This document shows, piece by piece, positions 9,909-19,726 of a stretch of 64,000 nucleotides of DNA; within the stretch, counting starts at the first letter, position 1; each line of letters opens with the position of its first letter. This DNA is from Acidobacteriia bacterium AH_259_A11_L15 (GTDB lineage Bacteria > Acidobacteriota > Terriglobia > Acidiferrales > 2-02-FULL-67-57): NCBI GenBank assembly GCA_027717655.1, contig JALLOH010000003.1, positions 16,821 through 80,820 on the forward strand, written 5' to 3'. The position numbers were made by a program, and so were the translations under genes. Below the pieces are notes generated by a model. The model saw only the letters and a list, made by a program, of their open reading frames with translations, ran no database searches and was not told where the DNA came from.

Positions 9909-10248
9909 GACCGCCACCAGTTGATCTATGGAATCATTCAGGACTTTGGAGAAATCAGGTCACGCGAGCTGTGGAAAGAATATCTGCTGCGCTGCAAGCA
10001 GGCCGGTATGCCATCAGCCGCGCCTCGAACCTTTTCGCTCTACATCAAGAAGCTAGAAGAACTCGCTCTAGTAATGAGCGCAAGGGCTTTGGGTATCAAG
10101 GGAAATGTGCGTGTATTCAGGGTTCGGAGATAAGGGAGAAAGGTGATGAAGTACGGCGAGCATTTCCCGTGTTCTGGGCAAGATTCACTGCTCCGATGCA
10201 GCTAGGTTTATCTGCAGACTCCCGGATGAGTCTGTCGATTTTGTGATG
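9909..10248 (+). pseudogene. Partial duplicate of orc1/cdc6 3' end plus methyltransferase 5' end
   Basis: Collinear with 7881-8220, about 42 mismatches in ~340 bp by hand count (~88% identity), no gaps seen; contains a 70-aa copy of the Cdc6_C winged helix. Confidence 0.9.
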
Positions 10249-10479
10249 TCGATGCCCACAATGGCCACCTGGATGAAAGAGTTTGACAGCGGACAAAAGA
10301 CCTATGCTTCGGTGTTGCAACTTATGCAAGTGACCGAGAAGCATTTCGGTTCCAACCGCTCCACAGTGCGAGCAAAAGAAGCAGGCTCTATGCAGAGAAA
10401 GATGCAGTCAATGGAGATACTCGTGCTTCCCTAGACAGCGGCACTGTTTCCGCGCTATGTTCGATTCAATTTAGAGGGA

Positions 10480-11211
10480 ATGATTATGAATCTCTTTGGC
10501 GTCCGTGTTAGCGGACCACAGGTCATGGAAGTGTCACGGAAGATGGCTGATGCTGTACGTGAGCCGACCTACCTTTATCCATGGCAATCATTGGAGTCGG
10601 ACTTGTGTCGTAGGGGGCTCTCCTCGATCTATATGGTGGGGTATGGAAGTTTGCTTGATTCGGCATCAGCTGCTCAAACGCTAAAACACAGCTCCCGGGA
10701 ACCTCGTGAACCCGTGATTGCCTTCGGGGCACGCCGAATCTTTAATTGCGAGATGTCATCGGGTGGACGCTACGGACCGGCGATAAGTCCCTCTGCACGC
10801 GCAGCGTTGAATGTCCGGCTCACTGGCGACATCAACGACGCTATCAATGGCATCATGGTGGAAATCTCGGTGAAAGACATCCCAGCCCTGCAGGCAAGGG
10901 AAGTGGGGTATGACCTAGCACCTATAGCGTGTCTCCGATGGAACGATCTCGAAGAAACTCCCTTCGTGGCCTACATCCTCTGCTGCCCTGACGAACCGCG
11001 GGATGGGAAGCGGCGGACCAACGATGGGCTCGAGCCGCATCGGGAGTACTACAAGGTGTGCCGCAGGGGAGCTGCCGAGGTGGGCGAGGAGTTCCTTCGC
11101 TTCTGGCTCTCCACCACCTATTTGGCCGACGGAGTCACACCTGTGGCGCAGTGGGAAGCCACGGCGCTCCCAGAGATACGCAGTGATGCGACAAAAGAGG
11201 GCAGGCCATGA
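10480..11211 (+). CDS. Gamma-glutamylcyclotransferase-like (GGCT/AIG2-type fold) protein
   Basis: Start-proximal VGYGSLLD motif typical of GGCT-like folds; ATGA overlap with next gene. Confidence 0.55.
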   Translation: MIMNLFGVRVSGPQVMEVSRKMADAVREPTYLYPWQSLESDLCRRGLSSIYMVGYGSLLDSASAAQTLKHSSREPREPVIAFGARRIFNCEMSSGGRYGPAISPSARAALNVRLTGDINDAINGIMVEISVKDIPALQAREVGYDLAPIACLRWNDLEETPFVAYILCCPDEPRDGKRRTNDGLEPHREYYKVCRRGAAEVGEEFLRFWLSTTYLADGVTPVAQWEATALPEIRSDATKEGRP

Positions 11212-13109
11212 ATGGAGTAATGGAGAGTGTCCTGGAACTGGTGCGCAGTTTCCAGAATGGCTATGTTTGGCTCCTAGCCACTGGAGCGATCGCGTATCTC
11301 TATGCTACCTACCGGTACCACCGGTTGCTCCACGAGACCGGTGACCAGATCCGCCTTGGCGCGATCTCGGTGAAAGGAGGTATCTCACAAGAATTGGGGG
11401 CCAATGCGGCCGCGCTGCTACTGCGCACCCGGTTCTCCGCTGTCACAGAGAGCTTCAGGAAGGGTACGGGGGCCCGTGCGTCCCTCTATGCGGCGGAGGC
11501 TGTCGCCGCACAATTTCCAACCATAGAAACGGCGTTGCTCGAGGTCGCGCCGGAGCTAAAGCCGCCGCAGCTGCAAGTGAAGGAGGACATTGTCAGTAAG
11601 GTCGGAACAGTGGAGATTCCTGTCGGCGCCATAGTGAATCTGTTCCTGGCACTTCTTCGCTGGCTACCTGTGCCCTATCGGAGGCGTTACGAGGCCTCGC
11701 TGATTCATCTATCACTTATATCCATCGGGCCTGAGACGCAACTGCTCGTCTCTCGCGAAAGCCAACACCGCACCTCATTCGGCCGGTCTGTGGTAGAGGA
11801 AAAAGGGCAACCCGTGAATCAGCCTATGGTGCTTGCCAGGACCGCTGCGGTAGGCAACCTTACGGATCTCACCAATCTACTAAGAGATGCCGTGTTCATG
11901 ATCCTTCAGCTAGACGGCAAAGCCTTCCCAGGCAGGAATTGGCTGGGTATGAGATGTTTTGCGGATGGATTGGTTGCCTTGAACGAGTACCGGCGAACTG
12001 CGAAGGAAGAGTTTCTAGAAAAGGCCAGGGAGAGTTTTGGCCGTGCGGCTGACGTCGATGCAGGTAATTACAAGGCCCTCTATTTTTACAGCTTGTTGCT
12101 CCTATTTGAACGGACGCGCGAGTCGATCGCCACAGCGACCAAGGTTTTCACACGGGCCTTGAGGACTGAAGACCCGATGGTCAAGGCTCTCGTGCATACC
12201 GGCCTGGCAAATTGCTACGCCCAGCAGTTTCATCGATTGGCCGAGCGCGGCCCTGATGTATTGAAAAAAGCTCGAGAGCAGGCTGAGTTAGCGCACCAAG
12301 AATGGGAAAGAGCACAGGAACAAATGCTGAAATCGTACTTGGCAGGCGGAAAAGAGTTGCCGGGTCGTAACCATCCATGGATCCTCGCGACCCGCGCCTT
12401 AGTGCAGACCGTAGATGAAGGCACCACAGGCACACGTGAGGAGGCAAAAAAGCGATTTCTCGCGGCTGCGCGTTTCTACACGGAGGCAATCGAAACCGAA
12501 CGGCACAACGGAATGTTCTGGAACAACCTGGGCTGGTTATTACTCAAGTTGACTGAGTGGAGAGTACAGGACCTGAAGGACCTGGTATCCGGGGAGAAGA
12601 TTCCTCCTGGCCTATCAGGCAATGCGGCCGAGCTATCCGAGCGCTACCTTCGACGTTCCCTGGAGCTGAATCCGAAGAACAAGCTCAGCCACGCAAACCT
12701 TTGCCTGCTTTATGCTAGCCCCTGGTATCGGAAGCGGCAGGAAAAGGAGGAACGAGAGAAGTACCTGCACCGTTGTCGCTACTACGGACTTGCGGCGATA
12801 CAGCTAGATCCGAACTACATCAACGGCCATCGCGACCTTTCATTGAGCCTGCTGCGGTATGAACAGTTTGACGAGGCCTACCGGTACTTCAAAGAAGCTT
12901 TGCGACTCGCCACCGCAGTGGAAAAAGACGAGGAAATCATCCACGACGCGCTGGCAGTCCTTGATGAGATGAAAGAGGATAAGATACAGATTACGGAACA
13001 AGAACGAAAACGCTGGCAATATCCCGACCCGAGTCTGCTGGTTCCTCCCGATGCTGGTAGCGCTCGTCCCCGGCCAGCAAAGGCCGAGCACCAAGCACCG
13101 GTCCTCTAG
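11208..13109 (+). CDS. Membrane-anchored TPR protein
   Basis: N-terminal hydrophobic segment VWLLATGAIAYLYATYRY; C-terminal TPR-like repeats. Confidence 0.7.
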   Translation: MNGVMESVLELVRSFQNGYVWLLATGAIAYLYATYRYHRLLHETGDQIRLGAISVKGGISQELGANAAALLLRTRFSAVTESFRKGTGARASLYAAEAVAAQFPTIETALLEVAPELKPPQLQVKEDIVSKVGTVEIPVGAIVNLFLALLRWLPVPYRRRYEASLIHLSLISIGPETQLLVSRESQHRTSFGRSVVEEKGQPVNQPMVLARTAAVGNLTDLTNLLRDAVFMILQLDGKAFPGRNWLGMRCFADGLVALNEYRRTAKEEFLEKARESFGRAADVDAGNYKALYFYSLLLLFERTRESIATATKVFTRALRTEDPMVKALVHTGLANCYAQQFHRLAERGPDVLKKAREQAELAHQEWERAQEQMLKSYLAGGKELPGRNHPWILATRALVQTVDEGTTGTREEAKKRFLAAARFYTEAIETERHNGMFWNNLGWLLLKLTEWRVQDLKDLVSGEKIPPGLSGNAAELSERYLRRSLELNPKNKLSHANLCLLYASPWYRKRQEKEEREKYLHRCRYYGLAAIQLDPNYINGHRDLSLSLLRYEQFDEAYRYFKEALRLATAVEKDEEIIHDALAVLDEMKEDKIQITEQERKRWQYPDPSLLVPPDAGSARPRPAKAEHQAPVL

Positions 13110-13268
13110 TTTTCAGGAAGAATAGGCGACAAGCCCGAGAGTTACCTGTCCCTGTCGTTTTCCAGAGCTGCCTAGCCGCCGCCTGCACTCCACAAGGTAT
13201 TTCGCTAATGTGATCAGCCCAAGAGACAAACTCGCTTACCCACAGCGATTCGGTATCTCAGTTCGTAG

Positions 13269-15296
13269 CTAGGGTTTCAGCAGAGGATCATCGGCGCCAA
13301 GAAACGACCTGACATCTCGAATAATGATGCGTGGATATGATGGGCACTCTGGGGGGTCCGTCTGTCGAGCAATCGCGTGGACCAAATTTCTACGCGTGAC
13401 AAGTACAACGATAGTTTCATATCCGGCCCGAACGCATTTTTGGACATTCTCTTTGGCATCGGAACGTCCCGTTTCTATCTCGATAGCTACTTCTCGACCC
13501 TCTTTGCCTGCTAGTAGGTCGATTGTCTTGCCGCCACCGACTGGCTTTTCCATCTCGACTTTGTACCCCCGTCTTTCCAGGTGCTGAGCGACCTTCTCCT
13601 TCCAATACTCGTGCTCCGGGCCTCCTCTACCTCTTGTGGGCACTTCAAAGCCAAGATTCTTCAGCGCCTCTTTTCCTTTCTCGGTCAGCCACAACAACCT
13701 AACCCGACCTTTGCCACTTGATATATCAACTGGCTCAATCAAACCTTTCAAGAGAAGCACGGTGCACACCTTGTTGCCAAAATACGAAGAAAGATTAAGA
13801 CGACAGTATCTCTCAGCAACCCCCGACGTTATATTCTCCATAACGTCTCTCAGCAATTCTATTTCTTCTTTTGTTAGTTTTTCCGCCGGCCGCATCGGCA
13901 GAATCTCAGCCTTCCTCTTCCCATCAGCCAGAATCTCGATGCTTGCCCCAGACAAACCCGGCGATTGCGCAGCCACGTCTCGGTCCGTCATCTTGCCCTT
14001 GTCGACGTATACGAGCGGGAACTTCACCAAAAAGGGCTTGTACCACCTGCCTTGCAGTCGAACGATGCCATGACCTACAGGCAGCTTGCCGAGGTACTCC
14101 TTCTCTTCTGCGCCAAGGAGCGTCGCATTAGCTATCGTTGATACATCGTGGCCGTGCTTGAGATTCATGGCTACTGTGCAGTAGGTATTGCCTAGGGAGG
14201 GAACAGAAATGAGCGAAGGGTGCTGGTCGATCAGGATAATTGACTCACCCAGCTCCCGGATCTCCCGCAGAATCACGTCCATAATTGTCTCCTTGGATTG
14301 CTTCCGCTTTAGTAGAACGTGATGAGCTTCCTCGATGATGATCGCGTGTTTGAGTGTCTCCCGGCTTTGCTCCTGCAGCCGGTAATGATGAATCCAGAGG
14401 AGCATGGCCTCGATGAGGAAAGTCTTGTCTGCGTTCGTCAGGGCGTCGAGTTCCAGGACAGCATTTCTTTTCAGAAGAGCTCCAAGACCGGAAGGCTGCC
14501 GGACATTCAAGACCTTACCTATGTCTCCGTAGCAGAGGGTCGCGATTGCCCTTTTTGTCGAGTCCATCCACTGGGCTTCCCGACCTTTGACCTTTGCTTT
14601 GATGAGCCATTCCTTGACATCGGCGAGAGTAGGAAATGATTCGGGCTCGTTATCGTACATCCCAAACTGCTCGTAAATCCCGTCAATAGCTTCTTGCAGC
14701 AAGTATGCCACGCCTTCTCCTAGCCAGTACACGTGGCACATGATTTCGATGAGCTTCTTGAGCCAGATTGACGGCTTTGTTCCTTCAGGCGGGATGAGCG
14801 GGTTAAAAGTAAAAGGAGCAACGTTCCGTCCGACTGTGTAGACAACAAGCTGGCCCCGGCCCACGACCTGGAGCAGGTCCCGGTAGTTCCGCTTCCAATC
14901 AAATACAAGTATTGGAATGCCTTTGGCGAGCAGCGATTTTGCTACCAAGAAACCAACATTCGTTTTCCCGCTGCCCGTGCGCCCGAAGATTCCTACATGC
15001 TGAATCCATTCGTTCTGGCGAAGCCCGAATGATCCGAACCCCCTAGGTCCATAGACGACGGTGCCAAGAGGGTAATCACCCCCTGATTGCTCCGCTGGTG
15101 GTGGTTCTAGAAAGATTCGCTTCGTCGTGTAAGGCTTTCCGAGATGCTTGGCGGCCAAAAGCTGTAGGAATCCGTCGATCTCGCTTCTCTTCTTCGGATT
15201 CAGCTGGTACTCGAGCCAAAGAGGATCGAGTCTGTCGCCTAGGATCGGCCTGAGCTTCTGGAAAATTTCCTCTGTGTCCACGTGGATCAACCTCAT
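13269..15296 (-). CDS. HerA/VirB4-like (DUF87-type) translocase ATPase with C-terminal wHTH and nuclease-like domain
   Basis: GIFGRTGSGKTNVGFLVAKSLL Walker A, HAIIIEEAHHVLL Walker B, ESIILIDQHPSLI; C-term TIDLLAGKEGREVAIEIETG resembles a PD-(D/E)XK-like core. Confidence 0.8.
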   Translation of the reverse strand: MRLIHVDTEEIFQKLRPILGDRLDPLWLEYQLNPKKRSEIDGFLQLLAAKHLGKPYTTKRIFLEPPPAEQSGGDYPLGTVVYGPRGFGSFGLRQNEWIQHVGIFGRTGSGKTNVGFLVAKSLLAKGIPILVFDWKRNYRDLLQVVGRGQLVVYTVGRNVAPFTFNPLIPPEGTKPSIWLKKLIEIMCHVYWLGEGVAYLLQEAIDGIYEQFGMYDNEPESFPTLADVKEWLIKAKVKGREAQWMDSTKRAIATLCYGDIGKVLNVRQPSGLGALLKRNAVLELDALTNADKTFLIEAMLLWIHHYRLQEQSRETLKHAIIIEEAHHVLLKRKQSKETIMDVILREIRELGESIILIDQHPSLISVPSLGNTYCTVAMNLKHGHDVSTIANATLLGAEEKEYLGKLPVGHGIVRLQGRWYKPFLVKFPLVYVDKGKMTDRDVAAQSPGLSGASIEILADGKRKAEILPMRPAEKLTKEEIELLRDVMENITSGVAERYCRLNLSSYFGNKVCTVLLLKGLIEPVDISSGKGRVRLLWLTEKGKEALKNLGFEVPTRGRGGPEHEYWKEKVAQHLERRGYKVEMEKPVGGGKTIDLLAGKEGREVAIEIETGRSDAKENVQKCVRAGYETIVVLVTRRNLVHAIARQTDPPECPSYPRIIIRDVRSFLGADDPLLKP

Positions 15297-15841
15297 AGTA
15301 GACCAAGGCGACTGAGCAAAGATTTGTACTCGACAACTCCTTCTCGAAATTCCTTTCGTAGGCTGGAAATGTCTTGCCAGGTTCTCAGGAGGGAGCTTCG
15401 CCTCTCCTTGCGAAGGTTGGAGAGTTCTCTTTCCAGGTGGTTGCGCTTTATGTCCACACCTGTGTTGTATCCGACACCCCAGCCAGTGAAGTGGTCGAGC
15501 GACAGCGCAGCTTGGGAAATCTGATAGTCTATTTCCCGTAGGGTCTCATCCTGAAGCTGCGCCCGGGCCAGCACCTCTTCTTCGAGTTGGTCTATCGTGG
15601 ACCTGCTATCTTTGAGCTTGCCGATGACGTAGCTCTGGGCTTCATCCTCGGGTTCAGGCAGCGGCTTTCCCTCCGGTAGGAAGCGTCTGAGGTCAAAGAG
15701 TTTCCTTACGAGGTCGCCTGTCGGTTTGCGCTCATCCCAGGGCGGCTTCGGCATGCCGACTTCAAGGAACAAGGGTTGTTCGAAAAAGTCGAAGTAGTGC
15801 CAGAGCTCTTCGTAAAGCTGGTGGTCCACAGCGATCGCCAA
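15293..15841 (-). CDS. Coiled-coil protein co-transcribed with HerA-like ATPase
   Basis: 4-bp overlap with HerA-like start; long predicted helices (DSRSTIDQLEEEVLARAQLQDETLREID). Confidence 0.6.
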   Translation of the reverse strand: MAIAVDHQLYEELWHYFDFFEQPLFLEVGMPKPPWDERKPTGDLVRKLFDLRRFLPEGKPLPEPEDEAQSYVIGKLKDSRSTIDQLEEEVLARAQLQDETLREIDYQISQAALSLDHFTGWGVGYNTGVDIKRNHLERELSNLRKERRSSLLRTWQDISSLRKEFREGVVEYKSLLSRLGLL

Positions 15842-15959
15842 TACGGTTTAGGACATGCCTGGCTTTAGAGGTGAGTTCGTGCTGATGCTGATTTTGCCTT
15901 CTACCGGATCAAGCAAAGCCATCTAAGTTATTTATGCTTACGTGCAAATAATCAAAGTT

Positions 15960-16055
15960 ATGAATTCAGAGACTATCCTCCTTAGGAGGCTATTGAAGGA
16001 AGTCACAGCCATCAGACAGGACTTGGAAGAAATAAAAAAGAGCATGGTGAAGTGA
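15960..16055 (+). CDS. 31-aa mini-protein MNSETILLRRLLKEVTAIRQDLEEIKKSMVK
   Basis: ATG-to-TGA ORF read by eye; amphipathic helix composition; TATA-like TTATTTATG centred ~28 nt upstream. Confidence 0.5.
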   Translation: MNSETILLRRLLKEVTAIRQDLEEIKKSMVK

Positions 16056-16299
16056 GGATCTTGTGAAAATAGAGGGAGACCATCTTTCGTTTCCGGGGAC
16101 CGATACGGTCACAATCGCGACGATTTTATGTGGGTCTGGGACGGCGGTGAATGCTTTTTGGAAACAGGCGGAATCAGTCCACTTGCATAAGGTGCAATCG
16201 AGAGGCGTTCGCCTTTTCAGACCCTAAGACCTAATCCTGAAAACAACCTAGCCCTTCCTGTCAAGAGCATGACCCGAGAACGGGTCGTAACTGCTTTCG

Positions 16300-16515
16300 G
16301 TGGTGGTAAGCCTGACATACACGTATGTTGTTCCGACTCGCTACTTGACCAAGCTCGCTGAGATAAAGACAGAAACTTCTGTAGGAATCGCCAGACAAAT
16401 ATCATTTGCGCTGGAACTTTATCTGAAGGAGTATGACGAAAGGCCGACGTTTCGCGATGAGCTTTTTGCGTACGTAAAGGGATTCGAGAAAGGTCAGGGA
16501 CCAAATCCCAAATAG
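16300..16515 (+). CDS. Small RHH/CopG-like DNA-binding protein
   Basis: VVPTRYLTKLAEIKTETSVGIARQISFALELYLKEY; preceded by palindrome GACCCGAGAACGGGTC (16271-16286). Confidence 0.5.
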   Translation: MVVSLTYTYVVPTRYLTKLAEIKTETSVGIARQISFALELYLKEYDERPTFRDELFAYVKGFEKGQGPNPK

Positions 16516-16523
16516 TTGGGAAC

Positions 16524-16886
16524 TTAGAACCAACCTCCGAATAGCGGCTCCTCTCCTGTCTTGATGGCATGCTTTACTAAGGTATAAGCTCGCTCGTACC
16601 ATGCCATGTAACCCTTGTGCATGTGGCGGTGCTTGATCGCGTTTTGCACGACCTTTCTTGCATCCCCGCCGTATGAGGACCACACCCACTCGCAGTAGTT
16701 TGGAAGGCATTCCTTTGCGTCACGAAGAATCTGGGCTGCACCTGACGGACTGGCATATCCCAAGCTCTCTGCAATTATGTGGGCCGTGATGCGCGGATAG
16801 CGCCTCATGTACTTGCGGTAGGACTCAGCCTTCTGGCGCGGCGTATCAATCGTCCTCCAGGCGCACAACCTCATTGAAGCGATCAC
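16524..16886 (-). CDS. Hypothetical protein
   Basis: ORF in compact minus-strand operon 16.5-17.7 kb. Confidence 0.5.
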   Translation of the reverse strand: MIASMRLCAWRTIDTPRQKAESYRKYMRRYPRITAHIIAESLGYASPSGAAQILRDAKECLPNYCEWVWSSYGGDARKVVQNAIKHRHMHKGYMAWYERAYTLVKHAIKTGEEPLFGGWF

Positions 16887-17118
16887 CTTCCACTGAGATC
16901 CTACGGCCCTTTAGCCGCTGAGAAATGTACTCGCAGCCGCGACCGAAGGCGTAGTCTTTGAAAAAATCCCTGTCAGTGGCGCCTTCGTAGAAATGAGCGA
17001 ACGGGCGATGATCGAAGTTGACGACTCCCAGGCCGTCGCCGTCTATCTGGTAAAGAAGCTGCCAGATTGTTCCGTGGTCAATCGCTGAGAGGATTTTGCC
17101 CCGGGACGTTGAAATCAC
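16846..17118 (-). CDS. Hypothetical protein
   Basis: ORF in the same operon; protein-like composition. Confidence 0.45.
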   Translation of the reverse strand: MISTSRGKILSAIDHGTIWQLLYQIDGDGLGVVNFDHRPFAHFYEGATDRDFFKDYAFGRGCEYISQRLKGRRISVEGDRFNEVVRLEDD

Positions 17119-17119
17119 C

Positions 17120-17491
17120 TCAATAGTCTTCGGGCTTCATGTAGGTCAGCTTGCCCGGTTCCGCCACAACCCAGATCTTATCCTTTCGAAGGACCCGAAG
17201 CTTCATATAGGGTGTGTCCTCGGGATCAGGCTGGCGCAGTAGTTCGAGACCTGTGTTCACTAGGTCAACACGCTTTTGCAGGTCCTCGTAGCCTTCGTCG
17301 AAGAGGGTGCGGGCGAAGTAGACCTTGTGCGGGCCGACGGTGCCGGTGTGGACCAAGATTCCGTCTTCGACTGCCTGTTCGGTTGTGTAGCTGTAGATAA
17401 CAGGGCCAAATAGGTTTTCGGGATCCTTCTCGTCTGTCACATGACTCGCCTCTGTCTGGGCAGCCTCTTCATGAAGAAGAACATCTCCCAA
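17120..17491 (-). CDS. Hypothetical protein
   Basis: ORF in the same operon. Confidence 0.5.
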   Translation of the reverse strand: MGDVLLHEEAAQTEASHVTDEKDPENLFGPVIYSYTTEQAVEDGILVHTGTVGPHKVYFARTLFDEGYEDLQKRVDLVNTGLELLRQPDPEDTPYMKLRVLRKDKIWVVAEPGKLTYMKPEDY

Positions 17492-17658
17492 GTCAGGATC
17501 ATGCCGTCGATGTTCATGGCCGGGAGGCCGCCGTATTTGCCGATTGCACGGATCGTTCCCTCGTAGGGTGGGAATTTCCCGCTCGGATATTCGATCTGGA
17601 CCCGGTCACGCACATGGAATCTTTGTCCTTCAATGCTTATAGAGTTTTGGGTTTTCAT
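17437..17658 (-). CDS. Hypothetical 73-aa protein
   Basis: ORF with ATG and upstream AAGGGG; SH3-like pattern (FHVRDRVQIEYPSGKFPPYEGTIRAI). Confidence 0.45.
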   Translation of the reverse strand: MKTQNSISIEGQRFHVRDRVQIEYPSGKFPPYEGTIRAIGKYGGLPAMNIDGMILTWEMFFFMKRLPRQRRVM

Positions 17659-17720
17659 CTGGTCCCCTTGGCAAGCCCCGCTGCCTCGGGGATTTGCGGT
17701 GGGCTCTTGCTGCTTTTAGT

Positions 17721-17936
17721 CTACCATTCTAGCTTCGCCGCACATTGCCCGCATTCTTGCAGATTGAGGTCATCCGGATCTCCGCGCTTGATGCCGTTGA
17801 AGCCGGCAGCAAGGTAGGAAAAATCATCCATCAGGCGGCCTTCGTATTTGCAGACAGGGCATCGGACCATTGGGTTAAAGGAGTCTTCAGGTTCGCGATA
17901 GACGAGCCTCGGTGGGTCTACTTCGTAGTACGGCAT
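17721..17936 (-). CDS. Small zinc-ribbon protein
   Basis: CPVCKYEG...CGQCAAK two CxxC knuckles. Confidence 0.55.
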   Translation of the reverse strand: MPYYEVDPPRLVYREPEDSFNPMVRCPVCKYEGRLMDDFSYLAAGFNGIKRGDPDDLNLQECGQCAAKLEW

Positions 17937-18283
17937 GCATTACCACTACTTCTCGAGCTCACATTCGTACCAGGTGGCATAAGTGTCTTCGCATTCGCGC
18001 TGGTACTTGCGGTCTTGCTCGCTCTTAAATCCCTGGCTTTTCTCAAACCTGGTAACGAATCGGTCAGCGCTGCTCTTGCTGCGGTAGGCTTTGACCTCAT
18101 CAAGCACGCCTTGGAAAACGCTGAGCGCGACGTAGACTTTTGGTGACACGGGGGACCACCGAAGTAAGTATTGTTGAAAAGAAATGAGAAGATGTTCAGC
18201 CAAGTTTTCCAACAGAGGAATTTCTTGCGAGGTTGCATTTCTGCTAGTAGGATGTGGCAGTTTCCTTCCGCGACTCCTGGTGA

Positions 18284-19726
18284 TTGAATATGAGTTCGTC
18301 CCCAAGAAACCGAGTCACAGCGCAGGATTTCTACGACTACGACAAGTGCCCGCACAGGACCTATCTGGACCATCACGGCAACACCAAGGAGAAGCTGCCC
18401 CTCTCGGACTTCCTCAACCTGTTGTTCGAGCGCGCACTCCTGCACGAGGAGGATGTTATAAAGGATCTGGAACACGTCGTCCCGGAGGGGAAGACGCTTG
18501 GAGAGCGTGCTGCCCTGACACTGGACCTGATGAAAACCGGGATTGAGCGAATCTACCAGGGAGTTCTTCTTCAGGACGACGACAGCGGCATTCCTGACCT
18601 GCTGGAAAAAGTGAACGGAAAATCAGATCTCGGTGACTACTTCTACAAGCCCGTGGACATTAAGAGCGGCAGCGGCTACGAGAGCGAGAGCAAGGGCACG
18701 CTTCGGAAGGACTACGGGAAGCAGCTGTTCCACTATGCAAGGCTGCTTGAGCGGGTCCAGGGAATGTTTCCACCCGAGGGCGAGATTCTCAACAAAAGAG
18801 GTGATAGGGTCCCTTATCCGTTAGGCCAATTCGCTAGGCTGTACCAGGAAGTCGAGCCCGAAATCAGGGCCCTGGTCGCAGGAACCAAGACTGACGAGCC
18901 GGCGCTCTGCGGAGACTGCAAGTACTGCCAGTGGTGGGGACACTGTGAGGAGATTCTTGTCAGGGAGAACGACCTGACCCTGCTGCCGGGTGTGGGCCGC
19001 GACACGAAAGTCACTCTCAACGAGGTCGGGGTGCGGTCGATAGAGGATGTTGCCAGATTTGATTTCGGGGGTGTGAAGCTCAGGCGCATCGGACCAAAAA
19101 CCGCCGAATCTATGCCACGGGCCGCCCGTGTCACCCTGTCAGGGGAGATGGAGGTGCTGAGGAAACCTGACCTTTCTGACCCTGCGGTAAAGATATATTT
19201 CGATTTCGAGGACGACCCCACGCAGGAACTGGTTTATCTATGTGGGCTGTGGGCCGAGCCCGCCATCAAAGGTCTGAACTACCACGGGTTCTTCTGCACT
19301 GGCGAGGTGGGGGAAGCACGGATGTGGACCGATTTCCAGAAACTATGCGCTGACATAATGAACATAGACTATGTGGTTTTTCACTATTCGGCATACGAAA
19401 AGACCAAGCTGAACGAACTGGAGCGGAAGTACGGCGTTCAGGAGCAGCATGCTGTTGAAACCTTCAAGGGCCGGATGAAGGACCTGCTCCTGGTCGTAAA
19501 GAATTCAGTTGTTCTCCCGACGCGCGGATACGGCCTGAAAGAGCTGGCCTCTTTCATTGGCCGCCCGTATCAGACCCAAGACGCCGGCGGCGCACAGGCG
19601 ATTGTCTGGTTCCAGGAATATCAGAAAGACCCTTCCAGGCAGGACCTGTTCAATAAGATTCTTGGGTACAACAGGGAGGATTGCCTTGTGCTGAAGGCCA
19701 TGTATGAGTGGTTGAAGCGGCTCTAG
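18284..19726 (+). CDS. TM0106-like RecB/Cas4-type nuclease fused to DnaQ-like (RNase_H_2) exonuclease domain
   Basis: N-term FYDYDKCPHRTYLDHHG, CGDCKYCQWWGHC cysteine cluster, HhH-like LLPGVGRDTKVTLNEVGV, C-term IYFDFEDDPTQELVYLCGLW; likely ATG at 18290. Confidence 0.75.
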   Translation: MNMSSSPRNRVTAQDFYDYDKCPHRTYLDHHGNTKEKLPLSDFLNLLFERALLHEEDVIKDLEHVVPEGKTLGERAALTLDLMKTGIERIYQGVLLQDDDSGIPDLLEKVNGKSDLGDYFYKPVDIKSGSGYESESKGTLRKDYGKQLFHYARLLERVQGMFPPEGEILNKRGDRVPYPLGQFARLYQEVEPEIRALVAGTKTDEPALCGDCKYCQWWGHCEEILVRENDLTLLPGVGRDTKVTLNEVGVRSIEDVARFDFGGVKLRRIGPKTAESMPRAARVTLSGEMEVLRKPDLSDPAVKIYFDFEDDPTQELVYLCGLWAEPAIKGLNYHGFFCTGEVGEARMWTDFQKLCADIMNIDYVVFHYSAYEKTKLNELERKYGVQEQHAVETFKGRMKDLLLVVKNSVVLPTRGYGLKELASFIGRPYQTQDAGGAQAIVWFQEYQKDPSRQDLFNKILGYNREDCLVLKAMYEWLKRL

